This document shows, piece by piece, positions 6,870 to 16,572 of a stretch of 64,000 bases of DNA. The stretch spans positions 20,208 to 84,207 of the forward strand of contig NZ_JXKM01000011.1 of assembly GCF_001885905.1 (NCBI RefSeq). The letters are read 5' to 3'. The DNA is from Enterococcus devriesei (GTDB taxonomy: Bacteria > Bacillota > Bacilli > Lactobacillales > Enterococcaceae). The translations under genes were made by a program, and so were the position numbers. The notes under the pieces were generated by a model, which was not told the origin of the DNA, searched no databases, and saw only the letters and a list, made by a program, of their open reading frames with translations. Position 1 is the stretch's first letter. Every line of letters begins with the position of its first letter.

Positions 6870-7944
6870 AATCAGGGGATCGCTGGTCATCGCATTTGTG
6901 ATTGTACTAGGTATCGCAGCTGCTGTGACCGGCTATTCCAGTTACAAAAATGGTGAGGAAGCCACTGTTGAGCGCCTAGCGCAGGCGTTACTAAAGAATG
7001 ATCAGACGATGATCAAAAAATCCATGCCGACTTTTTCAACGAAGCAAAAAATTTCGACTGGGACCCGCAAAATGTTCCAACACCAGATTCGCAAACTGAA
7101 AAGCAAAGAACAAGTCGTCGCCTTCTTAAAGGATGAAGATCATTTTTCAATTAAAAAAGGAGCATCGTTGTTTGAACCGGCAAAAATCTACCCAATTCCC
7201 CGCACGATCGAGTTAGAGCTACCGCAAGAAGCGAGCTTAAAAGCGCGACTGCAAGGACGTCCGATCGTTGGCAACTATGACGAGGATTGGCGTAAGGTTA
7301 CTTTTGGTCCTTTTTTATCTGGTGAATATGAATTAACTTACGAATTGACGCATCCTAAATTTGGGCGGCACAAAACCAAGGAAAGGATTGATTTGAAAAA
7401 GACGGATCAGCGTGTGATTATCAAGGAAAATAATCTCTATGATGGCAACGCGGCGTTTCAACAGCATCTACTGGCTTCTGCGGTAAATTATTTTGATTCC
7501 ATGAATGAAGCAATCCGCAATGATTTAAACGTTTCCCGAATGGCCGCCTCAAAGGAGCATAAAGAAAAGCTGCAGCAAAGCTTTGAAAAGCTGAAGCCCT
7601 ATATGGAGAATTTCCAACAGAGCTTCCAAACCATCCAAATTGATTGTGATTCGATCGCTGTCAACCGAGCTCAAACAAAAGTACAGTTGGATTTGTATGT
7701 GGATCTTAAACGTTCAATGAAATTGATCGAAGAAACCGGAATTGATGAAGCATTGGTTTCCGACAAACAAAACGCAATCGCTCACTTTCTTTATGATGAG
7801 GAGCAGAAAAAATGGCTGATCGATGAACTAATCTTTGATACGTTTCAGCAAGATCCGGAAAAATGGGAACAATCGAAAAGTTATCGTGGTCAAGCTGAGA
7901 AAACGGCGCAATGGAGTAAAACTAGCGGCGGCAATGTCGTATAA
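6862..7944 (+). CDS. TcaA-like membrane-anchored extracellular protein
   Basis: 360 residues with one N-terminal membrane segment (residues about 7-25) and a long outside region. FGPFLSGEYELTYELTHPKFG near residues 150-170 resembles the repeated beta-rich domain of TcaA/YvbJ proteins, which in staphylococci influence glycopeptide response. Unlike those proteins it has no N-terminal zinc ribbon. The C-terminal 170 residues are a helical domain followed by a beta-rich NTF2-like stretch. The gene overlaps the preceding lipoprotein gene by eight bases and is followed by a terminator, so the pair forms a complete operon. Family assignment is by domain style only. Confidence 0.6.
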   Translation: MTKIRGSLVIAFVIVLGIAAAVTGYSSYKNGEEATVERLAQALLKNDQTMIKKSMPTFSTKQKISTGTRKMFQHQIRKLKSKEQVVAFLKDEDHFSIKKGASLFEPAKIYPIPRTIELELPQEASLKARLQGRPIVGNYDEDWRKVTFGPFLSGEYELTYELTHPKFGRHKTKERIDLKKTDQRVIIKENNLYDGNAAFQQHLLASAVNYFDSMNEAIRNDLNVSRMAASKEHKEKLQQSFEKLKPYMENFQQSFQTIQIDCDSIAVNRAQTKVQLDLYVDLKRSMKLIEETGIDEALVSDKQNAIAHFLYDEEQKKWLIDELIFDTFQQDPEKWEQSKSYRGQAEKTAQWSKTSGGNVV

Positions 7945-7970
7945 AAACTGTGGGAGACCGCAGTTTTTTT
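7944..7970 (+). terminator. intrinsic terminator
   Basis: AAAAACTGTGG/CCGCAGTTTTTTT with a four-base loop, starting at the stop codon of the TcaA-like gene. Confidence 0.85.
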
Positions 7971-8126
7971 GTGCATCAAGCGAGAATCACGGTCCTCATT
8001 TTAATTTTTTTCAAAGGAAAAGGCGCGATCAGCAAAACTTTTTATGGAGCAACGAAGGAATCTTTTATTTTCAAGCAAAAACAACTATAATGAGACAAGA
8101 TGCTTAACTAGAGAAGGGGAAAAAAA

Positions 8127-8921
8127 GTGCGCTTACTATTTATCGGGGATGTTGTTGGGTCGTTAGGTCGGCAGATGTTGAGTGATTATTTGCCACGATT
8201 GAAAAAGAAATACCATCCGCAGCTAACAATCGTTAACGGCGAAAATGCAGCAGCGGGTCGCGGAATCACAGAAAAAATTTATAAGAAATTCTTACAAGAT
8301 GGTGTTGATGTCGTTACCATGGGCAACCATACGTGGGACAATCAAGCGATTTTTGATTTTATCGGCGATGCGAAGAAAATGATTCGGCCGGCGAATTTTC
8401 CAGTGGGAACACCGGGAATGGGCCATTTATACGTAAAGGTGAATGATCTAGAGCTGGCGATCATTAATCTACAAGGCCGCTCCTTTATGGCTGACCTAGA
8501 CGATCCTTTCCGAATTGGTGAGCAATTGATTGCTGAAGCAGAAAAACGCACGCCTTATATCTTCGTTGATTTTCATGGCGAAACCACTAGTGAAAAGCAA
8601 GCGATGGGCTGGTTTTTGGACGGTCGTGCATCCGCAGTCGTCGGGACCCATACCCATGTTCAAACGAATGACGCACGGATCTTACCGAAAGGGACGGCTT
8701 ATTTAACGGATGTCGGCATGACGGGCCCTTATGATGGTATTTTAGGAATGAAAAGAGAGCCGATCATCGAAAAATTCATGACCGCAATGCCTCGTCGCTT
8801 TGAAGTAGTTGAAGATGGTCGCGGTATCTTATCTGCTTGTGTGATCGACCTTGATAAAAATGGTCACGGGAAAAAAATCGAAACGATCCTAATCAATGAG
8901 GATCGCCCTTTTAGAGAATAA
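8127..8921 (+). CDS. ymdB: YmdB-family cyclic-nucleotide phosphodiesterase/metallophosphatase
   Basis: 264 residues, the family length. Metal-binding motifs are in order: GDVVGSLGR (residues 6-14), VNGENAAAGRG (37-47), MGNHTWDN (65-72), DFHGETTSEK (near 147-156) and GTHTHVQTND (near 172-181). YmdB of Bacillus hydrolyses 2',3'-cyclic nucleotides and affects biofilm and RNase Y-linked gene expression. The start is GTG 8127 with GAAGGGG upstream; a TATAAT at 8086-8091 gives a likely -10 with a poor -35. It is followed after 18 bases by ricA and then mutS, the same neighbourhood as in Bacillus, where ymdB lies beside the RNase Y gene. Confidence 0.92.
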   Translation: MRLLFIGDVVGSLGRQMLSDYLPRLKKKYHPQLTIVNGENAAAGRGITEKIYKKFLQDGVDVVTMGNHTWDNQAIFDFIGDAKKMIRPANFPVGTPGMGHLYVKVNDLELAIINLQGRSFMADLDDPFRIGEQLIAEAEKRTPYIFVDFHGETTSEKQAMGWFLDGRASAVVGTHTHVQTNDARILPKGTAYLTDVGMTGPYDGILGMKREPIIEKFMTAMPRRFEVVEDGRGILSACVIDLDKNGHGKKIETILINEDRPFRE

Positions 8922-8939
8922 AAAATAAAGAGGTATGAA

Positions 8940-9326
8940 ATGAATTTGGAAAAAGAAGCCGCCGTTGAAGCGGCTTTAAATGATTTAACCGCATTATTGA
9001 AAGAAAATGAGGTCATCATTGACTATCAGCGGGTGCAAAAGCGAGTAGCAGAAAGCGACACCCTCAAACAATTGGAAGACGAAATCAAGGAAGCGCAAAA
9101 AGCTGCGGTCCAGTATGCCCATTATGGCAAACCGGAAGCAGAGAAGGCTGCCTTAAAGGAAGCAGATCGGCTGACGAAGGAATTCGACCAGCACCCGCTA
9201 GTTACGGCTTACCGAGATCAATTAGTGGAAGCCAATGACCTGTTGCAACATTTGACGCACATGATCCAAAAAGAAGTCAATGATACTCTTGAAGCAGATG
9301 ATTTTGAAACAGACAAGTCGGAGTAA
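8940..9326 (+). CDS. ricA: RicA/YmcA-family regulator (YlbF/YmcA superfamily)
   Basis: 128 residues, almost wholly helical and charged, with the family pattern around DYQRVQKRVAESDTLKQLEDEIKEAQKAA (quoted in part: DYQRVQKRV, LEDEIKEAQKAA). In Bacillus RicA works with RicF and RicT to direct RNase Y processing of many mRNAs. Position between ymdB and mutS is the Bacillus ymcA position, which supports RicA over the paralogous YlbF. It has no cysteine at all, whereas the Bacillus Ric complex carries iron-sulfur clusters; the protein is also shorter at the C-terminal end than the roughly 140-residue Bacillus form. AGAGG precedes ATG 8940. Confidence 0.8.
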   Translation: MNLEKEAAVEAALNDLTALLKENEVIIDYQRVQKRVAESDTLKQLEDEIKEAQKAAVQYAHYGKPEAEKAALKEADRLTKEFDQHPLVTAYRDQLVEANDLLQHLTHMIQKEVNDTLEADDFETDKSE

Positions 9327-9335
9327 GTAGCAACT

Positions 9336-9487
9336 TTATTTTTCCATAAGAAAAATAAATTCATTAAAACGAAGTAGGATGCCAGTTCTTCTTATTGCTT
9401 TAGCAAGGATAGTAGAATGGTATACGTGCTGAGCATCAGACTTATTTTTCCATTAAGAAAAATAAATTCATTAAAACGAAGTAGGAG
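9336..9487 (+). repeat. two-copy hairpin repeat before mutS
   Basis: TTATTTTTC-loop-GAAAAATAA occurs at 9336-9358 and again at 9442-9465, each followed by ATTCATTAAAACGAAGTAGGA. Period is about 106 bp. The second copy ends in the AGGAGG ribosome binding site of mutS. The block between them (GGATGCCAGT, then GGTATACGTGCTGAGCATCAGAC) is related to the repeat unit upstream of rpe at 38.2-38.6 kb. Confidence 0.8.
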
Positions 9488-9495
9488 GAGCATTC

Positions 9496-12051
9496 ATGCC
9501 TCAAAAAACGAAAAATACGCCAATGATGGAACAGTATCTGGCGATCAAGGAACAATACAAAGACGCATTTTTATTTTATCGTTTAGGCGACTTTTATGAG
9601 TTGTTTAACGAAGATGCGATCAAGGTTTCGCAGCTATTGGAATTGACATTGACCAGTCGTAATCGTAATGCGGATGATCCAATTCCTATGTGTGGCGTGC
9701 CCCATCATTCTGCTCAAGGCTATATCGACACTTTAGTGGAGCAAGGCTATAAAGTCGCGATCTGTGAACAAATGGAAGATCCCAAGCAAGCAAAAGGCAT
9801 GGTTAAGCGAGAAGTTGTTCAACTGATTACGCCGGGAACCTTAATGGACGGCAAAGGCATCGAAGCCAAAACCAATAACTTTTTGACGGCGGTCACTCAA
9901 GTAAACGATCAATTTGGCTTTGCTTACGTGGATCTCTCTACGGGTGAGCTAAAGACCGCATTATTACACGATGAAGAAGCGGTCATGAATGAAGCCACCG
10001 CCTTGCAAACGAAGGAGATCGTCTTAGGCAGTGAGATTCCTGAAGGTCTGCAAAAAAATCTAGCTGAACGATTAGGTTTGGTTTTTTCTAAGCAAGAAAC
10101 GATCGAAGACAATGCGGAGTTTAGCTTTTTGACCGCAGATATCACTGAGGATTTGGAAAAAGAAGCGACAGGCAAGTTGTTGACCTATTTGTCGGTGACG
10201 CAAAAGCGTAGTCTCGGTCATATCCAAAAGGCGGAGGAATACCAGCCGGAACATTTTTTGAAGCTGGATTATTTTTCAAAAACCAATTTAGAATTAACAC
10301 GCTCAATTCGGACTGGCAAAAAACAAGGCACGCTTTTATGGCTATTGGATGAAACCAAAACTGCGATGGGTGGTCGTTTGCTGAAACAATGGATCGATCG
10401 TCCGCTGATTCAAAAACGTCAAATCAATGCCCGCCAAGCAATGGTAGCTTCTTTATTAGCCGCCTATTTCGAGCGGATGGATTTGAATGAGGCGTTGACG
10501 AAAGTCTATGACTTGGAACGCTTAGCGGGTCGCGTGGCTTTTGGGAATGTCAACGGCCGGGATCTGATCCAATTGAAAACTTCTTTGATGCAAGTGCCTC
10601 AAATTCGTCAATTACTAAGTGGGATCAATCAAGGAGAATGGAACGATCTTTTAATCGATATGGAGCCGATGGATGATTTAGTTGAGTTGATTGAAAAAGC
10701 GATCAATGATGAAGCACCATTGCAAATCACAGAAGGTAATGTGATCAAAGATGGCTACGATGAGCAATTAGACCAATACCGTGAAGCGATGACCAACGGA
10801 AAAACCTGGCTGGCGGAATTGGAAGCGCGGGAACGTCAAGAAACGGGTATCAAAACGCTAAAAGTCGGGTATAATCGTGTCTTTGGTTATTATATCGAAA
10901 TCACCAAATCAAACCTTGCCAACTTAGAAGAAGGCAAGTATGAGCGGAAGCAAACGTTGGCCAATGCGGAACGTTTTATCACACCAGAGCTAAAAAAATT
11001 AGAGACCTTGATTTTAGAAGCAGAAGAAAAATCAGTGGCCTTAGAATACAATTTATTTTTAGGTGTAAGGAACGAAGTTAAAAAAGCCATCACTCGCCTG
11101 CAAAAATTAGCGAAAAGTTTGAGTGCCACGGATGTTTTGCAAAGTTTTGCGGTAGTCAGCGAACGGTATCAATATGTTCAGCCAACGATGGAAGTCGGAA
11201 CCCATAATTTACAAATCAAAGAAGGCCGTCATCCAGTTGTAGAAAAAGTGTTGGGCCATCAAGAATATATCCCAAACAGTGTTCACATGAGCCCCGATGA
11301 AATGTTGCTGCTGATTACTGGGCCAAACATGTCTGGTAAGAGTACCTATATGCGTCAATTGGCGCTGACGGTGATCATGGCGCAAATGGGTTGTTTTGTT
11401 CCAGCGGAAAGCGCCCAGCTACCGATCTTTGATCAGATCTTTACCCGGATCGGAGCCAGCGATGATTTGATCGCTGGTCAATCGACCTTCATGGTGGAAA
11501 TGATGGAAGCCAATCAAGCGCTGCGACATGCGACGCCAAACAGTTTGATTTTATTTGATGAACTAGGTCGTGGAACGGCGACCTATGATGGGATGGCTTT
11601 AGCGCAAGCGATTATAGAGTACATCCATAAAAACGTGAAGGCTAAGACGTTATTTTCGACCCATTATCATGAATTGACCGTTTTAGAAGAAAGCTTGCCG
11701 CAATTAAAAAATGTACATGTCGGTGCGGTGGAACAAAATGGTGAAGTCGTCTTCCTACATAAATTAATGGACGGTCCCGCTGATAAAAGCTACGGGATTC
11801 ACGTAGCGAAAATCGCCGGCATGCCGACCGAATTATTGTCGCGGGCGGCAACGATCCTATCCGCCTTAGAAGCGGATACGCCGGTTCAAAAAAATGTGGA
11901 GATTGCTGAAGAAAATGAACAGTTGTCCTTGTTCAACGAAGTTTCGACTGCTGAATTAGGTGTGGTGGACAGCATCAAGAAAGCCAACCTGCTTGAAATG
12001 AACCCAATGGAAGCATTAAACTTCCTGTATGAATTGCAAAAACGGATTTAA
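9496..12051 (+). CDS. mutS: DNA mismatch repair ATPase MutS
   Basis: 851 residues, full length for MutS1. The N-terminal mismatch-binding domain contains [11 protein letters not shown] (residues about 28-38) with the Phe-x-Glu intercalation motif, then connector, lever and clamp domains. The ATPase has Walker [10 protein letters not shown] near 610-618, Walker [12 protein letters not shown] near 684-694 and a STHYHEL motif near 720. MutS recognises mispairs and recruits MutL. Strong AGGAGG sits eight bases before ATG 9496. mutL follows after 37 bases, forming the usual mutSL operon. The upstream region is occupied by a tandem hairpin repeat that supplies the ribosome binding site. Confidence 0.98.
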   Translation: MPQKTKNTPMMEQYLAIKEQYKDAFLFYRLGDFYELFNEDAIKVSQLLELTLTSRNRNADDPIPMCGVPHHSAQGYIDTLVEQGYKVAICEQMEDPKQAKGMVKREVVQLITPGTLMDGKGIEAKTNNFLTAVTQVNDQFGFAYVDLSTGELKTALLHDEEAVMNEATALQTKEIVLGSEIPEGLQKNLAERLGLVFSKQETIEDNAEFSFLTADITEDLEKEATGKLLTYLSVTQKRSLGHIQKAEEYQPEHFLKLDYFSKTNLELTRSIRTGKKQGTLLWLLDETKTAMGGRLLKQWIDRPLIQKRQINARQAMVASLLAAYFERMDLNEALTKVYDLERLAGRVAFGNVNGRDLIQLKTSLMQVPQIRQLLSGINQGEWNDLLIDMEPMDDLVELIEKAINDEAPLQITEGNVIKDGYDEQLDQYREAMTNGKTWLAELEARERQETGIKTLKVGYNRVFGYYIEITKSNLANLEEGKYERKQTLANAERFITPELKKLETLILEAEEKSVALEYNLFLGVRNEVKKAITRLQKLAKSLSATDVLQSFAVVSERYQYVQPTMEVGTHNLQIKEGRHPVVEKVLGHQEYIPNSVHMSPDEMLLLITGPNMSGKSTYMRQLALTVIMAQMGCFVPAESAQLPIFDQIFTRIGASDDLIAGQSTFMVEMMEANQALRHATPNSLILFDELGRGTATYDGMALAQAIIEYIHKNVKAKTLFSTHYHELTVLEESLPQLKNVHVGAVEQNGEVVFLHKLMDGPADKSYGIHVAKIAGMPTELLSRAATILSALEADTPVQKNVEIAEENEQLSLFNEVSTAELGVVDSIKKANLLEMNPMEALNFLYELQKRI

Positions 12052-12088
12052 TCCTAAAGAGTGACAAAGGAAAACGAGGTGGAAGTCG

Positions 12089-14086
12089 ATGGGAAAAATC
12101 CAAGAATTATCTGAACGTTTAGCCAATCAAATTGCCGCAGGGGAAGTCGTGGAACGCCCTGCGTCAGTCGTCAAAGAATTAGTGGAAAATGCCATCGATG
12201 CCAAAGCAACACAGATCGATATTTTGATCGAAGAGGCCGGCTTGAAAAAAATTCAGATCGTTGATAACGGCGAAGGAATCGAGCAAGGGGATGTCGAGAA
12301 TGCGTTTAAACGGCATGCCACTAGTAAGATCCACAACCGCGATGATTTGTTCCGAATTCGAACGCTGGGGTTTCGTGGTGAAGCGTTGCCGTCGATCGCC
12401 TCTGTTTCCGAGATGACATTGGAAACGGCGACCGCGGATGAAACGCAAGGCTCGTTTCTTTTTCTAAAAGGCGGTAAGATCGAAGAACAACGCCCGACTT
12501 CTTTGCGGACAGGTACGAAGATCACGGTGGAAAATCTTTTCTTCAATACACCGGCTCGCTTGAAATACGTCAAGAGCCTACAAACTGAATTATCGAATAT
12601 CGGCGACATCGTCAATCGGATGGCATCGAGTCATCCTCAGGTCGCTTTTCGTTTAGTCCATGACGGACATAAAATGTTAAGTACTAGCGGCAGCGGCGAG
12701 TTGAAGCAAACGATCGCCGGTATCTACGGCGTGGCGACGGCAAAAAAAATGCTGAAAGTCGAAGCCAAAGACTTAGACTTCACATTGAATGGGTACGTCT
12801 CGCTACCGGAAGTCACGCGAGCTAGCCGCAATTATTTATCGGTCATCATTAATGGCCGCTATATTAAAAATTATGCGCTGAACAAGGCGATCATCAACGG
12901 CTATCAGTCGAAATTAATGGTGGGGCGTTTTCCAATCGCAGTATTGGAGATCACGATGGACCCGTTATTGGTTGATGTGAATGTCCATCCAACCAAGCAA
13001 GAAGTCCGTTTATCCAAAGAAAAAGAATTGATGGACTTGATCAGCCGAGCCATTGCAGAAAGTTTGCGGCAAATCAACTTGATTCCTGATGTTGGGGAAA
13101 ATCCCAGCTTCAAACGGAAAGTCGAAAGAATCCATACAGAGCAATTAGATTTGCCTTTAGAAGAACAGTCGAAGAAAAAAAGTGATTTGAATTACGATCC
13201 AAAGACTGGCATTTTTTATGTTGAACCAAAAGCAGAAGAAACGTTGGAGGCAGAGGTGCCGATTTCATCGGAAATTCCGGATACAACCTATTCAGAGCCT
13301 TTGAGTTCAGCAGTGGAGCACGTTTCACTGGTGGAAGAAACACCAGCATCGCATGTTGCTGAAATTGCTGATGAAGAGGAAATATTTGACGAAGCGGCTA
13401 GTGCCGACCATCCAGAATTTGATCTAAGTACGCAATCTGGTGAGAAAGTGATCGAACAAGCCATTAACAAGTTGGAACAGGAACAACCAAAGGAACGGTT
13501 TCCGATGTTGGAATACTTTGGTCAGATGCATGGCACTTATTTATTTGCTCAAAGCAAAGACGGCCTGTACATTGTCGACCAACATGCCGCACAAGAACGG
13601 ATCAAGTATGAATACTTCCGAGAAAAAATCGGTGATGTCTCTGATGATTTGCAGGAATTATTGGTGCCCTTCGTGTTGGATTATCCCAATAACGATGCCA
13701 TCAAGCTGAAAGAGCAGACGGAATTGCTGCAAGAAGTCGGAATTTATTTAGAAGAGTTTGGTCCGAATAGCTTTATCGTGCGAGCGCATCCGACTTGGTA
13801 TCCGGCGGGACAAGAAGAAAGTATCATTCGTGAAATGATCGATATGTTGTTGATCACTGGTTCAGTCAGTGTCAAAAAATTCCGTGAAGCGACAGCGATT
13901 ATGATGAGTTGTAAACGATCCATTAAAGCCAATCATCATTTAAATGAAGCGCAGGCGCGGGTGTTGCTGACGGATCTTGCTCAATGTGAGAATCCCTTTA
14001 ACTGTCCCCATGGCCGACCGGTGCTGATTCATTTTAGCAATAGCGACATGGAGCATATGTTCAAACGCATCCAAGATCCTCATTAA
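12089..14086 (+). CDS. mutL: DNA mismatch repair endonuclease MutL
   Basis: 665 residues. The N-terminal GHKL ATPase has ELVENAIDA (residues about 30-38), DNGEGI (near 58) and GFRGEAL (near 93-99). An acidic linker of about 130 residues (near 330-460) joins it to the C-terminal dimerisation domain, which carries [12 protein letters not shown] near residue 496, the DQHA-x2-E-x4-E metal site of nicking MutL proteins; GCKRS-type [12 protein letters not shown] and a CPHGRP motif near the end complete the endonuclease site. It nicks the discontinuous strand after MutS activation. GAGGTGG precedes the ATG. Operon with mutS. Confidence 0.98.
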   Translation: MGKIQELSERLANQIAAGEVVERPASVVKELVENAIDAKATQIDILIEEAGLKKIQIVDNGEGIEQGDVENAFKRHATSKIHNRDDLFRIRTLGFRGEALPSIASVSEMTLETATADETQGSFLFLKGGKIEEQRPTSLRTGTKITVENLFFNTPARLKYVKSLQTELSNIGDIVNRMASSHPQVAFRLVHDGHKMLSTSGSGELKQTIAGIYGVATAKKMLKVEAKDLDFTLNGYVSLPEVTRASRNYLSVIINGRYIKNYALNKAIINGYQSKLMVGRFPIAVLEITMDPLLVDVNVHPTKQEVRLSKEKELMDLISRAIAESLRQINLIPDVGENPSFKRKVERIHTEQLDLPLEEQSKKKSDLNYDPKTGIFYVEPKAEETLEAEVPISSEIPDTTYSEPLSSAVEHVSLVEETPASHVAEIADEEEIFDEAASADHPEFDLSTQSGEKVIEQAINKLEQEQPKERFPMLEYFGQMHGTYLFAQSKDGLYIVDQHAAQERIKYEYFREKIGDVSDDLQELLVPFVLDYPNNDAIKLKEQTELLQEVGIYLEEFGPNSFIVRAHPTWYPAGQEESIIREMIDMLLITGSVSVKKFREATAIMMSCKRSIKANHHLNEAQARVLLTDLAQCENPFNCPHGRPVLIHFSNSDMEHMFKRIQDPH

Positions 14087-14117
14087 TAGAAAAAAACGAA
14101 GAAAGGCCTGTGACTAA

Positions 14118-14669
14118 ATGACAGTTATTTTAGCCTCACAATCCCCAAGAAGACAAGAATTGCTGCGTTGGTTGATCCCAGACTTTGAGATTCAACCAGC
14201 CGATATTGATGAAGACGTAAAGGAACAATACACACCAAAGGAATATGTCATGGAAATGGCGCGTCAAAAAGCGGCGGTGGTAGCTGAAGAGCATCCCGAA
14301 GCACTTGTCATCGCTAGTGATACCGCGGTCGTTCTAGGAGAAAAAATTCTCGTCAAACCGAAGAGTCGTGAAGAAGCCTTTGAAATGTTATCAAGCATGA
14401 GTGGCGGCAGCCATTTGGTTTATACGGCAGTGGTGATCCGTCAAAAAAATAAAATCGAAGAACAGCTGACTTTTGCGAAAGTAACGTTTTATCCTTTAAC
14501 TGAAGAAGAAATCAATCGCTATTTAGACAGCGATGATTATAAAGACAAAGCTGGCGCTTACGGTATCCAAAATGGGGCGGGGGTCTTCGTGGAAAAAATC
14601 GAAGGCGATTATTATAGTATCGTTGGTTTCCCTGTCGGTGCTGTGAATCAAATGTTGAAAAAATTTTAA
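14118..14669 (+). CDS. maf: Maf-family nucleoside triphosphate pyrophosphatase
   Basis: 183 residues. ILASQSPRRQELL (residues 4-16) is the diagnostic N-terminal signature; SDTAVVLGEKILVKPKS and YGIQNGAGVFVEKIEGDYYSIVGFP are the other conserved blocks. Maf proteins hydrolyse dTTP/UTP or modified nucleotides to monophosphates and have been linked to septum control. It starts 31 bases after mutL with AAAGG upstream, so it is probably the third gene of the mutSL transcript; a terminator follows at once. Confidence 0.95.
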   Translation: MTVILASQSPRRQELLRWLIPDFEIQPADIDEDVKEQYTPKEYVMEMARQKAAVVAEEHPEALVIASDTAVVLGEKILVKPKSREEAFEMLSSMSGGSHLVYTAVVIRQKNKIEEQLTFAKVTFYPLTEEEINRYLDSDDYKDKAGAYGIQNGAGVFVEKIEGDYYSIVGFPVGAVNQMLKKF

Positions 14670-14673
14670 GTTA

Positions 14674-14705
14674 GCGGCGCGTCCATTCAGTTGGCGCGCC
14701 TTTTT
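14674..14705 (+). terminator. intrinsic terminator after maf
   Basis: GGCGCG (14676) pairs with CGCGCC (14695-14700), followed by five T. Confidence 0.85.
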
Positions 14706-14784
14706 GAGCAAATTCTTCGTTTCCTTTTCTTAACCGGAGTATGCTTAGCCTGTTCCTAAAAAAATAAAGAAAGAGGGAGACACA

Positions 14785-15213
14785 ATGGATCAAGACGCTT
14801 TAAAGAAAAAACTTTCGTCAATGGAATATGCGGTGACACAAGAGAACGCGACCGAGCGACCATTTTCTGGCAAGTATGATGATTTTTATCAAAAAGGGAT
14901 CTACGTCGATGTCGTCAGTGGCGAACCCTTATTTTCTTCCAATGATAAATACGACGCTGGTTGCGGTTGGCCAGCTTTCAGCCGCCCCATCCAAAAACGT
15001 GGCGTCAAAGAAAAAGCCGATTTTTCACATGGGATGCATCGAGTGGAAATTCGCAGCAAAGAAGCCGATTCACATCTTGGTCATGTTTTTAATGACGGCC
15101 CCCAAGATCAAGGCGGCTTACGCTATTGCATCAACTCAGCGGCTTTACGCTTTGTGCCGTTTGATGAAATGGATGACGCCGGCTATGGTGAATATAAAGA
15201 AATCGTGAAGTAG
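14785..15213 (+). CDS. msrB: peptide methionine-R-sulfoxide reductase
   Basis: 142 residues. [10 protein letters not shown] near 52-61, [22 protein letters not shown] near 82-103 and the catalytic [11 protein letters not shown] near 112-122 are typical of MsrB. It reduces methionine-R-sulfoxide in oxidised proteins with thioredoxin. Only two cysteines are present, the catalytic Cys and the one in GCGWP, so the CxxC zinc pairs of many MsrB proteins are absent, as in related lactic acid bacteria. AGAGGGAG precedes the ATG. Flanked by terminators on both sides, so it is a single-gene unit. Confidence 0.97.
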   Translation: MDQDALKKKLSSMEYAVTQENATERPFSGKYDDFYQKGIYVDVVSGEPLFSSNDKYDAGCGWPAFSRPIQKRGVKEKADFSHGMHRVEIRSKEADSHLGHVFNDGPQDQGGLRYCINSAALRFVPFDEMDDAGYGEYKEIVK

Positions 15214-15245
15214 ATGCGCCGGCAACCCCGGCGTATTTTTTTTTT
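15214..15245 (+). terminator. intrinsic terminator after msrB
   Basis: CGCCGG/CCGGCG stem with flanking AT pairs and a run of about ten T. Confidence 0.9.
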
Positions 15246-15413
15246 GCCAGTTTTCCTTTGCGCTTTAGCGTAATTAGAAAAATGATCTACGTAGGAAATT
15301 AATTTGTTGGTATTTTTCAGAAAATGTATGAAAAATATGCAAAAATTGAGCGGAGGAAACATTTTTTTTCGCTATACTGGAAACATCATAGTTTTTTAGT
15401 TAGGGCGATCAAA

Positions 15414-15842
15414 ATGAAAATGTTTAAGGAATTAAGTTTATTATTATTGTATTCAATTATTGGTGAAGGGTTGCGAATGTTTTTGCATTTGCCTGTGCCG
15501 GGAAGTATCATTGGGATTTTGCTCTTATTTATTTCTTTCCAAACCAAGCTGTTAAAAACATCGGCGATTGAAGATACCGCGAACTTTTTGTTGAATCATT
15601 TGACGATTTTATTTGTACCTGCAGGAGTCGGCTTGATGCAGTATTACGGTGCGATCAAATATATTTGGCCGATTTTATTGGGAGCGGTAGTGCTTTGTTC
15701 GCTAGTTTCCTTAGTCGCTGTCGGCAAGACCGCCGAATTTGTCGAAAAAATTACGTTGAAGAGTCAGGAAGAAAAGGCTCGTTTAGTTGAAAAAGTTGAG
15801 AAGATTCGAGGTGAAGTCGATGATTTCAGCGCTGGCGAATAA
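15414..15842 (+). CDS. lrgA: LrgA/CidA-family holin-like membrane protein
   Basis: 142 residues from ATG 15414. Four hydrophobic segments and the motif LPVPGSIIGILLLF (residues about 25-40) identify the CidA/LrgA family; FVPAGVGLMQY is also conserved. In staphylococci and streptococci LrgAB counteracts CidAB and affects autolysis and pyruvate transport. A longer frame upstream to 15324 lacks a ribosome binding site and would add a basic tail foreign to the family. A TATACT at 15373 lies 40 bases before the start, as a possible -10. No LytSR genes are in the window. The C-terminal end overlaps lrgB by 23 bases. Confidence 0.88.
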   Translation: MKMFKELSLLLLYSIIGEGLRMFLHLPVPGSIIGILLLFISFQTKLLKTSAIEDTANFLLNHLTILFVPAGVGLMQYYGAIKYIWPILLGAVVLCSLVSLVAVGKTAEFVEKITLKSQEEKARLVEKVEKIRGEVDDFSAGE

Positions 15843-16521
15843 CCCGCTGTTTGGCTTGGCTTTGACGTTGTTGATTTATACGGCTATGGACAAGCTATTG
15901 AAAAAAGTTCATATTCCCTTTATCAATCCCTTGATCGCAAGTGTCATTCTTATCATTGTTTTATTGAAACTCAGCGGAATCAGCTACAAAGCTTATAATA
16001 TGGGCGGTAATTTATTTACCATGATGATCACACCGGCAACGGTGGCCTTAGCTTTGCCGTTGTATCAAAATTTTGACAAGCTCAAGCGCTATTTTTTACC
16101 GGTAATTTTAGGGACCTTGGTGGGGGTAGTCTTTAATTGTTTGATCAGTGTGTTGATCGGTCGACTATTTTCTCTTAATCAGGGCATCGTCGTTTCGCTA
16201 TTGCCAAAGTCGGTAACGACCGCCATCTCAGTGGATCTTTCCAGTCAAATGGGGGGGATCTCGCCAGTGACCTTAGCGATCGTTGTTTCCACCGGAATTT
16301 TTGGCGCTTTAGTTGGAACCAAGATTTTTAAATTATTTAAGATCGAAAGCCCCGTGGCGCAAGGAATTGCTTTAGGCAGTACCTCCCATGCTATCGGAAC
16401 GGGCCGTGCTATCGAGATCGGTGAGCTTGAAGGAATTCTCGCGGGCCTATGTATCTGTGTAAATGGTCTGGTGACTGTTGCCTTGTTGCCGCTGCTCTTT
16501 CGATTGTTCGAAGGTCTTTAG
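15820..16521 (+). CDS. lrgB: LrgB-family membrane protein
   Basis: 233 residues, the family size. Multiple membrane spans and the conserved LLPKSVTTAISVDLSSQMGG and GSTSHAIGTGRAIE (about residues 125-145 and 185-200) define LrgB. It acts with LrgA in the membrane. The frame extends upstream to 15787, but GAGGTG sits just before ATG 15820, where family members begin. A large hairpin terminator follows, whose right arm also serves the next gene. Confidence 0.93.
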   Translation: MISALANNPLFGLALTLLIYTAMDKLLKKVHIPFINPLIASVILIIVLLKLSGISYKAYNMGGNLFTMMITPATVALALPLYQNFDKLKRYFLPVILGTLVGVVFNCLISVLIGRLFSLNQGIVVSLLPKSVTTAISVDLSSQMGGISPVTLAIVVSTGIFGALVGTKIFKLFKIESPVAQGIALGSTSHAIGTGRAIEIGELEGILAGLCICVNGLVTVALLPLLFRLFEGL

Positions 16522-16525
16522 TAAC

Positions 16526-16572
16526 GACTCCTTGACTCTTTTTGCTAAAATAAAGAGTGAAGGAGTTTTTTT
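16526..16572 (+). terminator. lrgAB terminator that carries the next gene's ribosome binding site
   Basis: GACTCCTTGACTCTTT pairs with AAAGAGTGAAGGAGT, then seven T. TGCTAAAAT in the loop (16543-16551) looks like an extended -10 element for the next gene, and AAGGAG in the right arm lies seven bases before ATG 16573. A long readthrough transcript would hide that ribosome binding site, while a transcript started in the loop would expose it. Confidence 0.75.

Noticed and set aside
14876..15208. 110-codon frame overlapping msrB in another frame
   Set aside because: It lies entirely within msrB, whose motifs are certain.
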